Positions 1 to 7,311 of a DNA stretch of 17,453 nt are shown here, in pieces. Where the stretch lies: positions 1 to 17,453 of the forward strand of contig JBEKBD010000063.1 in assembly GCA_050015575.1 (NCBI GenBank), given 5' to 3'. The notes beneath the pieces were generated by a model. It was given only the letters and a program-made list of their open reading frames with translations. It searched no databases and was not told the DNA's origin. The position numbers and the translations under genes are program-made. The DNA is from Roseiarcus sp050015575 (GTDB lineage: Bacteria; Pseudomonadota; Alphaproteobacteria; Rhizobiales; Beijerinckiaceae). How positions within the stretch are numbered: the stretch's first letter is position 1; each line of letters starts with the position of its first letter.

Positions 1-221
1 AGCGCGGCGGCGGGCGTCGCGGCGACCGCCTCGAGATTGGCGGTCGTCTCCTGGCTGAGATCGAACAGGTCTTCCTCGATGATGCCGCGCACGCCGCGCG
101 CCGCGCCGTAGACGCGCGTAATCGCCGGGAAGCGCCGCGCCTCGAGCACGAGGCCGACCAGCGATTGATTGATGACGGCGGTCGGCCCGCCCCCCTGCGC
201 GACCAGAATCTTGTGCGTCAT
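1..221 (-). CDS. pfp: PPi-dependent 6-phosphofructokinase, N-terminal part (runs off window)
   Basis: Only the first 73 codons are present; the gene continues beyond position 1. The translation starts MTHKILVAQGGGPTAVINQS, followed by LVGLVLEARR and YGAARGVRGIIEEDLFDLS. The GGGPTAVINQSLVG segment is the nucleotide/pyrophosphate-binding glycine loop of the phosphofructokinase family, and the TAVINQS wording is that of PPi-dependent enzymes, which reversibly phosphorylate fructose 6-phosphate in the cytoplasm. ATG at 221 is preceded by GAGGAGA (232-238), about ten bases upstream, which supports the start. It is divergent from dnaE. PPi-PFK is common in methylotrophic alphaproteobacteria. The ATP or PPi choice depends on residues outside the window, so cosubstrate is inferred from the N-terminal wording. 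Confidence 0.85.
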   Translation of the reverse strand, partial: MTHKILVAQGGGPTAVINQSLVGLVLEARRFPAITRVYGAARGVRGIIEEDLFDLSQETTANLEAVAATPAAA

Positions 222-533
222 GATGCGTCGTTCTCCTCAAGCGCCGCCCACGCGCGGCGCGTCGCAATGGTCCTGCGCCCTGCCTTATGGCGGGCGGCGT
301 CGCGACGCAAGCCGAAGCGATAAATTGCCGCACGCGGCCCGCCATCGCGCCGCCTCGCCCGCGTCGATTGCCACCGCGCCGATCGCGCCGCAGGCGCGCC
401 AAACTTCTCCCTGCGCGCGGCGCGAAAATTTCACGCCTCGACCGCAGCTTATGGTTTTCCCCTTGAAGCCGCCGCGGCGCCCTCGACCGCTAAGGCCTTA
501 GCGGGCACAATGGCTGCTCAAGCGGAGCCCGTC
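222..533. other. Divergent intergenic region between pfp and dnaE
   Basis: This 312-base stretch holds the ribosome binding site of pfp at its left end and the leader of dnaE at its right end. An AT-richer patch around 425-465 is the most promoter-like part, but I could not identify a convincing -35/-10 pair on either strand. The only clear structure is the 18-bp palindrome at 487-504. Short open frames here lack ribosome binding sites and look like composition effects. Confidence 0.6.
487..504. promoter_or_regulatory. Perfect 18-bp palindrome in the dnaE leader
   Basis: CCGCTAAGGCCTTAGCGG reads the same on both strands with no mismatch. It ends five bases before the first in-frame ATG (510) and 29 bases before the preferred dnaE start (534). 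It could be an operator for a dimeric repressor or a hairpin in the dnaE mRNA leader. No T-tract follows, so it is not a standard terminator. Function is unknown. Confidence 0.6.
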
Positions 534-3500
534 ATGGATTCGTCGATCGTCAGAGCCGTCGGCTTCGTGCATCTGCACGCGCACAGCGCCTTTTCGCTGC
601 GGGAGGGGGCGTTGTCGATCGAGGCGCTGGCCAAGCTCGCCAAGGCCGACGCCATGCCGGCGCTGGGGATCGCCGATTCCAACAATCTCTTCGGCGCATT
701 GGAGTTTTCCGAAAAGCTCGCCAAGGCGGGGGTGCAGCCGATCATCGGCGCGCAGCTCGCCGTCGATTTTGGCGACTCGCCGGCCGCCGCTTCGCGCCTC
801 GGCGAGACGAAGTCGGCGCGCGCGCCGCTGGTTTTGATCGCGCAGAACGACGCGGGCTATCGCGCGCTGATGCGGCTCGCTTCGCGCGTCTGGCTCGATC
901 CGAAAGACGGCGACGAGCCGCATATCGGCTTTGCCGCGCTGGAAGACTCGAGCGGCCTCATCGCGCTGACCGGCGGCCCTGCCGGGCCGATCGACCGCGC
1001 GCTGGCGCTCGGTCTTGACGACGTCGCCGCGGCGCGCCTGAGGCGGCTCGCCGCGCTGTTCGACGGCCGCCTCTACGTCGAGATCCAGCGCCATGGCCTG
1101 GAAGCCGAGCGCGCGGTCGAGCCGGCCCTGCTCGATCTCGCCTACGCCCAAGGGCTGCCGCTGGTCGCCGCCAACGAGCCCTATTTCGCCGCCGCGGCCG
1201 ATTACGAGGCGCAGGACGCGCTGCTCTGCATCGCCGAAGGAGCGCTCGTCGCCGCGCCGGAACGGCGCCGCCTGTCGCCGGAACATCGCTTCAAGACCCG
1301 CGCCGAAATGCAGGCCCTGTTCGCCGACTTGCGGGAGGCGACCGACGCCAGCGTCGAAATCGCGATGCGCTGCGCCTATCGGCCGTTGACGCGCAAGCCG
1401 ATCCTGCCGCATTTCACCGCCGCCGACGGGGCGCCGGTCGACGAGGAGAAGGAGCTGCGCCGCCAGGCGACCGAGGGCCTGGAGCGCCTCGTCGCGCTCT
1501 ACGGCTGCGCGCCGGGCCACACGATCGAGGACTACCGCAACCGGCTTGAATTCGAGCTCGGCGTCATCGTGCGCATGAAGTTCCCCGGCTACTTTCTCAT
1601 CGTCGCCGACTTCATCCAATGGGCGAAGGCGCAAGGGATCCCCGTCGGGCCGGGGCGCGGCTCGGGAGCGGGCTCGCTGGTGGCCTACGCGCTGACGATC
1701 ACCGATCTCGATCCCATCCGTTTCGGCCTGCTGTTCGAGCGCTTTCTCAACCCCGAGCGCGTGTCGATGCCGGACTTCGACATCGACTTCTGCCAGGACC
1801 GGCGCGACGAGGTGATCGCCTACGTGCGCCGCCGCTACGGCGAGGACCGCGTCGCCCAGATCATCACTTTCGGCTCGTTCCTCGCCCGCGGGGTGATGCG
1901 CAACGTCGGGCGGGTGCTGGAAATGCCGCTCGGCCAGGTCGACAAGCTGGCCAAACTGGCGCCGCAGAACCCGGCCAAGCCGGTGACGTTGAAACAGGCC
2001 GTCGCCGACGAACCACGCCTGCGCGAGGCGGCGCGCGCCGACCCGAAGGTGGCCAAGATGTTGGCCATCGCCGAGCGGCTGGAGGGGCTCTATTCCAACG
2101 CCTCGACCCACGCCGCCGGCGTCGTCATCGCCGACCGTCCGCTGGTCGAACTGGCGCCGCTCTATCGCGACCCCAAGTCGGACATGCCGGCGACCCAGTT
2201 CAACATGAAATGGGTCGAGGCGGCGGGCTTGGTCAAGTTCGACTTCCTCGGCTTGAAGACGCTGACGACGGTCGCCAAGGCGGCGGCGCTGCTCAAACGG
2301 CGCGGCGTCGTCGTCAACCCCTCGGCCATACCGCTCGACGACGAGAAAACTTTCGCCATGCTCGGCCGCGGCGAGACGATCGGCGTGTTCCAATTGGAAA
2401 GCGGCGGCATGAAGAGGGCGCTGGTCGACATGCGCGCCGACTGTTTCGAGGACCTGATCGCGCTGGTCGCGCTCTATCGCCCCGGCCCGATGGCCAATAT
2501 CCCCGCCTATTGCGCGCGCAAGCTCGGGCAGGAAAAAATCGAATACGCCCATCCCCTGCTGGAGCCGATCCTCAAGGAGACGTTCGGCGTCATCACCTAT
2601 CAGGAGCAGGTCCAGCAGATCGCCAAGGACCTGGCCGGCTATTCCCTTGGGCAAGCCGACATCCTGCGCCGCGCCATGGGCAAGAAGATCAAGTCCGAGA
2701 TGAACGCCCAGCGGGAGCGTTTCGTCACCGGCGCGGTCGAGCGCGGCATCGCCAGGGCGACCGCCGACGCGATCTTCGACGCCTGCGCGAAATTCGCCGA
2801 ATACGGCTTCAACAAGTCGCACTCGGCGCCCTACGCCTTCATCGCCTATCAAACCGCCTGGTTCAAGGCGAACCACCCGGCCGAATTTCTCGCCGCGTCG
2901 ATGACGCTGGACAAGTCCAACACCGACAAGCTGGCCGAATTCCGCGCCGAGGCGCTGCGGCTCGGCCTTCAGGTGGCGCCGCCTGATGTCAACGGCTCCG
3001 GCGTCGACTTCGACGTGCGTCTCGACGGCGCGGGGGCGACTTCGATCGCCTACGCCCTCAGCGCGGTCAAGGGCGTCGGCGAGGCGCAGGCGACGGCGAT
3101 CGTCGAGGCGCGCGCCGGGCGGCGGTTCGCCTCGCTCGCCGATTTCGCCCGCCGCGTCGATTCGCGCGGCATGAACAAGAAGGCGCTGGAAAGCCTCGCC
3201 GCCGCCGGCGCCTTCGACGAATTGGAGCCGGACCGCGCGATCGCCTTCGCCGCGATCGAGCCGATGCTGGCGCTCTCCCATCGGCGCGCCGAAGAAGAGG
3301 CGGCCGGGCAGAACGCGCTGCTGTTCGGCGAGACGGAAGCCGCGCCGCTGCGCGTGCGCGCGCAAGCGTGGTCGGCGGCCGATCGCCTGCGGCGCGAATT
3401 CGAGGCGGTCGGCTTCTTCCTTTCCGGCCATCCGCTCGAATCCTACGCGCCGGCGCTGAGGCGGCTGCGCGCGATGCGCTGGGCGGAGTTCGCGCGCGCC

Positions 3501-3995
3501 GTTCACGGCGGCGCGACCACCGCGCGGCTCGGCGCGAGCGTCATTGACCGCTACGAGCGGCGCGCCAAGAGCGGCGCGAAGATCGGCGTCGTCCAGCTCT
3601 CCGACCCGAGCGGCCAATACGAGGCGATCCTCTTCCAGGAGGGCCTCGCCCAATTCCGCGACCTGTTGGAAAAAGGCGCCGACGTGCTGGTGACCTTGCA
3701 GGCCGCCGTCGATGGCGAGGACGTGCGCGCGCGCATCGTCCAGGTCGAGTCGCTGAGCGAAGCCGCCGCCAGGGTCCACACCAGCCTGCGCGTGTTCGTG
3801 CGCGACGAAGCGCCGCTCGCCTCGATCGCCGAGCGCCTGCGCGCGAAGGGCGAAGGCGAAGTCTCGCTGGTGGTGATGCTGGGGCCGCGCGACGGCGAAG
3901 TCGAAGTGAAGCTGCCCGGCCGCTACGCGGTGACCGGGGCGCTGGCCGGCGCGCTGAAAGCGGTCGCCGGCGTGGTGGCGGTGGAGCACGTGTGA
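534..3995 (+). CDS. dnaE: DNA polymerase III subunit alpha (DnaE1 type)
   Basis: This is the replicative polymerase catalytic subunit, 1153 aa from the chosen start, close to the 1160 aa of the E. coli protein. An N-terminal PHP domain begins with FVHLHAHSAFS (residues 11-21) and retains its histidines. The polymerase core has PGRGSGAGSLVAY and the catalytic PDFDIDF (residues 413-419, Asp 414 and 416), with the third Asp in VKFDFLGLK (residue 570). A QNALLF clamp-binding motif lies near residue 926, followed by a C-terminal OB fold (SDPSGQYEAILF). An in-frame ATG at 510 would add eight residues but has no Shine-Dalgarno sequence and abuts a palindrome; ATG 534 has GCGGAG six bases upstream and is preferred. 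It stands alone, with a convergent gene downstream. The motifs are those of an essential DnaE1 rather than a mutagenesis DnaE2, which usually sits beside imuAB; no such genes are seen here. Confidence 0.97.
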   Translation: MDSSIVRAVGFVHLHAHSAFSLREGALSIEALAKLAKADAMPALGIADSNNLFGALEFSEKLAKAGVQPIIGAQLAVDFGDSPAAASRLGETKSARAPLVLIAQNDAGYRALMRLASRVWLDPKDGDEPHIGFAALEDSSGLIALTGGPAGPIDRALALGLDDVAAARLRRLAALFDGRLYVEIQRHGLEAERAVEPALLDLAYAQGLPLVAANEPYFAAAADYEAQDALLCIAEGALVAAPERRRLSPEHRFKTRAEMQALFADLREATDASVEIAMRCAYRPLTRKPILPHFTAADGAPVDEEKELRRQATEGLERLVALYGCAPGHTIEDYRNRLEFELGVIVRMKFPGYFLIVADFIQWAKAQGIPVGPGRGSGAGSLVAYALTITDLDPIRFGLLFERFLNPERVSMPDFDIDFCQDRRDEVIAYVRRRYGEDRVAQIITFGSFLARGVMRNVGRVLEMPLGQVDKLAKLAPQNPAKPVTLKQAVADEPRLREAARADPKVAKMLAIAERLEGLYSNASTHAAGVVIADRPLVELAPLYRDPKSDMPATQFNMKWVEAAGLVKFDFLGLKTLTTVAKAAALLKRRGVVVNPSAIPLDDEKTFAMLGRGETIGVFQLESGGMKRALVDMRADCFEDLIALVALYRPGPMANIPAYCARKLGQEKIEYAHPLLEPILKETFGVITYQEQVQQIAKDLAGYSLGQADILRRAMGKKIKSEMNAQRERFVTGAVERGIARATADAIFDACAKFAEYGFNKSHSAPYAFIAYQTAWFKANHPAEFLAASMTLDKSNTDKLAEFRAEALRLGLQVAPPDVNGSGVDFDVRLDGAGATSIAYALSAVKGVGEAQATAIVEARAGRRFASLADFARRVDSRGMNKKALESLAAAGAFDELEPDRAIAFAAIEPMLALSHRRAEEEAAGQNALLFGETEAAPLRVRAQAWSAADRLRREFEAVGFFLSGHPLESYAPALRRLRAMRWAEFARAVHGGATTARLGASVIDRYERRAKSGAKIGVVQLSDPSGQYEAILFQEGLAQFRDLLEKGADVLVTLQAAVDGEDVRARIVQVESLSEAAARVHTSLRVFVRDEAPLASIAERLRAKGEGEVSLVVMLGPRDGEVEVKLPGRYAVTGALAGALKAVAGVVAVEHV

Positions 3996-4213
3996 CGCCG
4001 GGGCTCGTCATCGACGACGCGGCGCGGCGGGCGGGCCTTCGGAGGCATGTAGATCGTGATCCGGAAGAAGCCGAGATCGCGTCGCGGGGGCCGTGCCGCG
4101 CTTGCAGCGCGCTGGCCGCCGCACTCGACAAGGAGGTCCCTGCCTCGCGGACGCAAGGGCGCCTCAGGTTTGACGTCTAAGCAGGCCCTAATGCAACGCA
4201 CTGTGACGCGCGC

Positions 4214-4237
4214 TGCGGGCGATTGGAATCGTCCGCA
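4214..4237. terminator. Candidate hairpin between convergent dnaE and metallophosphoesterase genes
   Basis: TGCGGGCGATT-GG-AATCGTCCGCA can form an 11-bp stem on plus-strand RNA with a single G-U wobble; on minus-strand RNA that pair becomes an A-C mismatch. It lies seven bases past the metallophosphoesterase stop and about 218 bases past dnaE. There is no T-tract, so if it terminates transcription it does not do so in the textbook intrinsic way. The remaining 3996-4213 stretch holds no recognisable gene. Confidence 0.4.
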
Positions 4238-4243
4238 GGCCGG

Positions 4244-5983
4244 TCAGATCGCCGAGCGCCCGCTGTAGGTTCGCAGTTTCGCCTGCATGGCGAGGCTCAA
4301 AGGCATGACCAGCTCGGCATTGTACGCGCCCGTCGGTCGCAGCGGCAATTGATGCGGACTCCGTTTGTCCGGTGAGTAGAGCTGTTCGATCGCGACGGCG
4401 TAGGAACGCGACTGCGCCGCAGGCGATCCGCTTTTCACCGCCGGCGCCACATCGGTCGTGAAAATGGAAATCGTACGGTCGCTGTTGCCGACGATCTCGA
4501 ACAAACGGAACTGTTGGGGAAAGTCGCGCAACGCAGAGGTTTCGACCTGCCAGAAGCCGAGTTCGGGGCGGGCGGGATCGGGCGACTTGAACGCGGTCAC
4601 GCAGTTCAAGTGGCGATGCCCCGCGATCCACAGAACGAGGTTTGGATATTCGTGCAGCTTAGCGAACAGTTGCGGCTCGGACACGTAGGCGGCGGAGCTC
4701 CAGCCGACGTAGGACCGAGCCGGCTCGACGCCGATCGGCACGTGCGCGGCGACGATCATGAGTTGGCCATTCGCCTGTCCGTCATCGAGCTCCTCGACTA
4801 GCCAGTCATAGCGGGCCTTGTCGAGCGAGCCGTGCCCGTAACCGGGAGAGCTGGTATCGGAAAATGCCGGGTTGGGGTCCTCATCCTTCTGGGTGTTGTC
4901 GAGCACGATGACCTTGAGCGGCAGATTCGCCTTCGGCGCAAAACTGTAACAGGCGAATTCGCTGTCGACATTGGCCTGGGAGAACCCGTGGCCGACCGGC
5001 TGCGACGTCGTGTTGAAGAATTCGTTCATCCATTCCTTCCGTCTGAGCGAACGGCGGCTCGCGTCGGCGACGACTTTCGGCGGGCTCGCGAAATTGCCGA
5101 CCGGTCCCGCGCCGATAATGGCGCCGTACGGCGTCGCGCCATCGAGCGCGCCCATGTAATAGTCGCGGTGGTTGATTCCGTCGGGGTCGGTGAAGAGGTC
5201 GCCGAGCTTGAGGATCTCCTCGCCGACATACGTCGGCCGCAGGTAGTCGTTGACTGGGTTCGTCCCCATCCAGAACTGATCGTGGTTGCCGATGGCCTGG
5301 TACCACTTGATCGACTTGTCGAGCCCTGCCGCTTTGTAGGGCTTCTGATAGTCGATGGTCGCGGCGCCGGCGTGAACGCCGGAGCTTGGGGCGATGGCCT
5401 TGCCATCGAGCACGTCAATGTACCATCTCAATTCATTGTACTGCGTGTTGTTGCAGGCGTCGCCGAGAGAGACGCCGAAGTCGATCGGGCGCTGTTCATG
5501 GATGGCGTTGATCGTTCGCACGGCGGCGTCGAGCACCTGCGTCGTTCCCAGCATGACCGGCGAATATCCCGGCATCACGCCGTCCTTGAGGCCAAGGTAG
5601 ATGGCCGACGAAGGCGACTCCTTGTCGCAGATATGGATGTCGCTAATGGTAAAGAAGCGCAGCAGGCGCGCCGTCCTCTTCACCGAGGCCCCGGTGTAGG
5701 AAGCCGGCGCCAGATCGAGCCGCTTCTCGTAGTCGAGGCCCGGGCCGTAGCGCCAGGCGCCATAGCCGTTGGCGGCGTATTTCTCGACCTCGTCCGGACG
5801 GATCTTCGCCGACGGTTTCGGATTCGGCAGCACCGTCCTCTGGCGCGTCGTCATGACGTCGGGGAATGGCGACAGAGCGCTGAGCTGAGAAGAAGCCGCG
5901 GCGCCGGCGCGGCCGATTGCGAAAGCGGAAAACGCAAGGGCGCTGGCGCCCGCCCCGAAGCGACGCCGCGAGATCGTCGTCAT
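4244..5983 (-). CDS. Tat-exported metallophosphoesterase
   Basis: A 579-aa calcineurin-like metallophosphoesterase, probably of the family that databases call RPA4764-type (name from memory). The N-terminus MTTISRRRFGAGASALAFSA is a twin-arginine signal (RRRF at residues 6-9, hydrophobic stretch, AGAAA near 26-30), so the folded enzyme should act in the periplasm. Metal-binding blocks appear in order: DIH at 115-117 (TISDIHI), SLGDACNN at 172-179, IGNHD at 231-235, AAHVPIG, and the late GHRHLN. The large size comes from insertions between blocks. The longer open frame reaches 6127, but ATG 5983 is chosen because AAAGGA lies just upstream and it puts the Tat motif at the N-terminus. It is divergent from a second exported phosphatase. 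Substrate is unknown: phosphomonoester or phosphodiester hydrolysis are both possible. Confidence 0.88.
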   Translation of the reverse strand: MTTISRRRFGAGASALAFSAFAIGRAGAAASSQLSALSPFPDVMTTRQRTVLPNPKPSAKIRPDEVEKYAANGYGAWRYGPGLDYEKRLDLAPASYTGASVKRTARLLRFFTISDIHICDKESPSSAIYLGLKDGVMPGYSPVMLGTTQVLDAAVRTINAIHEQRPIDFGVSLGDACNNTQYNELRWYIDVLDGKAIAPSSGVHAGAATIDYQKPYKAAGLDKSIKWYQAIGNHDQFWMGTNPVNDYLRPTYVGEEILKLGDLFTDPDGINHRDYYMGALDGATPYGAIIGAGPVGNFASPPKVVADASRRSLRRKEWMNEFFNTTSQPVGHGFSQANVDSEFACYSFAPKANLPLKVIVLDNTQKDEDPNPAFSDTSSPGYGHGSLDKARYDWLVEELDDGQANGQLMIVAAHVPIGVEPARSYVGWSSAAYVSEPQLFAKLHEYPNLVLWIAGHRHLNCVTAFKSPDPARPELGFWQVETSALRDFPQQFRLFEIVGNSDRTISIFTTDVAPAVKSGSPAAQSRSYAVAIEQLYSPDKRSPHQLPLRPTGAYNAELVMPLSLAMQAKLRTYSGRSAI

Positions 5984-5995
5984 ATGTCGTCCTTT

Positions 5996-6009
5996 CGCTG
6001 TCGACAGCG
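5996..6009. promoter_or_regulatory. 14-bp perfect palindrome just upstream of the metallophosphoesterase RBS
   Basis: CGCTGTCGACAGCG is fully self-complementary and lies 13 bases upstream of the ATG, touching the ribosome binding site region. It could be an operator half of a regulator or a leader hairpin; short GC-rich palindromes also occur by chance in this genome. Confidence 0.35.
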
Positions 6010-6032
6010 GCGAATGGCGTCGCCCGTCGAGT

Positions 6033-6226
6033 CGCCGACGATAGCCGTGAAGCATTTTCGAATCGATAACGCGCAAGGCAGAATGCGCGCGGACGGGGAA
6101 CGAGCGCCGAGCGTCGACGAGGTCCATGCGCGGCTTATCGTCGCATCGGGACTCGTTCGAGTTGTTCCCGCGCTTATCCGGTCAATGCGTTGTCAATCCG
6201 GAAATGCTTCACGGCTATCGTCGGCG
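6033..6226. repeat. 40-bp inverted repeat bracketing the divergent phosphatase promoters
   Basis: The left arm is 6033-6072 and the right arm 6187-6226 in opposite orientation. The outer 25 bp of each arm are identical; the inner 15 bp differ at four positions spaced exactly three bases apart (arm positions 26, 29, 32 and 35). The segment between arms is about 114 bp, giving a 194-bp unit of MITE size. No flanking target-site duplication is visible. The arm contains GAAGCATTTTCG, which resembles interspersed repeats I remember from Hyphomicrobiales genomes. Arms end 50 bases from the metallophosphoesterase ATG and 26 bases from the HAD-gene GTG, so they could also act as paired regulatory sites. 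Confidence 0.75.
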
Positions 6227-6252
6227 CTCGGAATTCAAGAAGGACTCCGGCC

Positions 6253-7239
6253 GTGAGAACGCTACTCCTTAAGAGCCTGCTCGCTCTGCTGCTGCTGGCC
6301 AATGCCGCCTTCGCCGCCGATCGGCTGCCGTCCTGGAACGACACCGGCTCCAAGAGAGCGATCATCGCGTTCGTCGAGAAGGTGACGACAGAAGGCTCGC
6401 CGGACTTCGTCCCGGTCGCCGAGCGCATCGCCACGTTCGACAACGACGGCACGTTGTGGTCCGAGCAGCCGCTGTATTTCGAGTTCATCTTCGCGCTCGA
6501 TCGCTTGCGGGCGCTCGCCCCGCAGCACCCCGAATGGAAGACGGAGCAGCCGTTCGCAGCGGCGCTCAAGGGCGATGTGAAAGGCGCGCTTGCCGGCGGC
6601 GAACCCGCCGTCGCGCGGCTCCTTGCCGTCACCCATGCCGGGATGACCCCCGAGGAGTTCGACCAGATCGTCCGTGACTGGATCGCCCGCGCCCGGCATC
6701 CGGAGACTGGACGACTCTACACCGAGATGGTCTATCAGCCGATGTTGGAATTGCTCGGCTACCTGCGGGCGAACGGCTTCAAAACCTTCATCGTCTCAGG
6801 CGGCGAGATCGAGTTCATTCGCGCGTGGTCCGAGAAGGTCTACGGCGTTCCGCCGGAACAGGTGGTTGGGAGCAGCGTCAAGACCAAGTTCGAATTGCGG
6901 GGCGACGAGCCGGCGCTGGTGCGGCTGCCGCAGATCGACTTCGTCAGCGACAACGCCGGCAAGCCCGTCGCCATCAGCTCGCATATCGGCCGCCGCCCCA
7001 TCGCCGCGTTCGGCAACTCGGACGGCGACCTGCAAATGCTCCAGTGGACAACGGCCGGGCGGGGCGCGCGTTTCGCCCTCCTGGTGCATCACACCGATTC
7101 CGCCCGCGAATGGGCCTACGACCGGCGATCCCCGATCGGCCGGCTGGACAAGGCGCTCGACGTGGCGCAGGCGAAGGGCTGGACGGTCGTCGACATGAAG
7201 AACGACTGGAATGTCATCTATCCCTACGCGATGAAGTGA
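6253..7239 (+). CDS. Secreted HAD-superfamily phosphatase
   Basis: A 328-aa protein with a clear Sec signal peptide (leucine-rich stretch 3-15, AFA cleavage site at 19-21), so it is probably periplasmic. The haloacid dehalogenase core follows: motif I FDNDGT (Asp 63 and Asp 65), motif II IVSGG (Ser 182), a lysine at 237 (AGKPVAI) as likely motif III, and motif IV GNSDGD (254-259). The layout resembles phosphoserine-phosphatase-like HADs, with a helical cap between motifs I and II. The open frame extends back to an ATG at 6190, but that start overlaps the inverted repeat and hides the signal peptide. GTG 6253 has AAGGA eight bases upstream and is preferred. It is divergent from the Tat metallophosphoesterase. 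Substrate cannot be read from the sequence; general acid phosphatase or phosphonate/phosphate scavenging are guesses. Confidence 0.85.
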   Translation: MRTLLLKSLLALLLLANAAFAADRLPSWNDTGSKRAIIAFVEKVTTEGSPDFVPVAERIATFDNDGTLWSEQPLYFEFIFALDRLRALAPQHPEWKTEQPFAAALKGDVKGALAGGEPAVARLLAVTHAGMTPEEFDQIVRDWIARARHPETGRLYTEMVYQPMLELLGYLRANGFKTFIVSGGEIEFIRAWSEKVYGVPPEQVVGSSVKTKFELRGDEPALVRLPQIDFVSDNAGKPVAISSHIGRRPIAAFGNSDGDLQMLQWTTAGRGARFALLVHHTDSAREWAYDRRSPIGRLDKALDVAQAKGWTVVDMKNDWNVIYPYAMK

Positions 7240-7241
7240 GA

Positions 7242-7259
7242 GCGGCGGACGTCCGCCGC
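7242..7259. terminator. GC-rich palindromic hairpin between convergent phosphatase genes
   Basis: GCGGCGGACGTCCGCCGC is a perfect 18-bp palindrome starting three bases after the HAD-phosphatase stop. It could fold as a 7-bp stem with an ACGT loop and serve both converging genes. No T-run follows on either strand, so termination is inferred from position only. Confidence 0.5.
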
Positions 7260-7311
7260 CCTAATCCCTGAAGTGGACGCTTTGTCGCCGCCGCGCTCGA
7301 GCCCGTCCGCG

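Noticed and set aside
498..3989. 1163-codon open frame on the minus strand opposite dnaE
   Set aside because: It is the antisense of a certain gene in very GC-rich DNA. Its translation is low-complexity (Arg, Gly, Asp, Leu rich) with no domain, and no independent promoter or ribosome site was seen.
3992..4180. GTG frame overlapping the dnaE stop (61 codons)
   Set aside because: The GTGA overlap looks like coupling, but the product has no recognisable features and no Shine-Dalgarno sequence at the right distance.
6150..6165. GTTCGAGTTGTTC as a third LexA box
   Set aside because: The spacer between the GTTC halves is five bases, not seven.
6033..6226. Insertion sequence with terminal inverted repeats
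   Set aside because: No transposase frame between the arms and no target-site duplication visible, so only a repeat (possibly MITE-like) is called.
4832..6256. 474-codon plus-strand frame
   Set aside because: Lies opposite the metallophosphoesterase gene, whose metal-binding motifs and Tat signal are clear. The translation has no recognisable domain.
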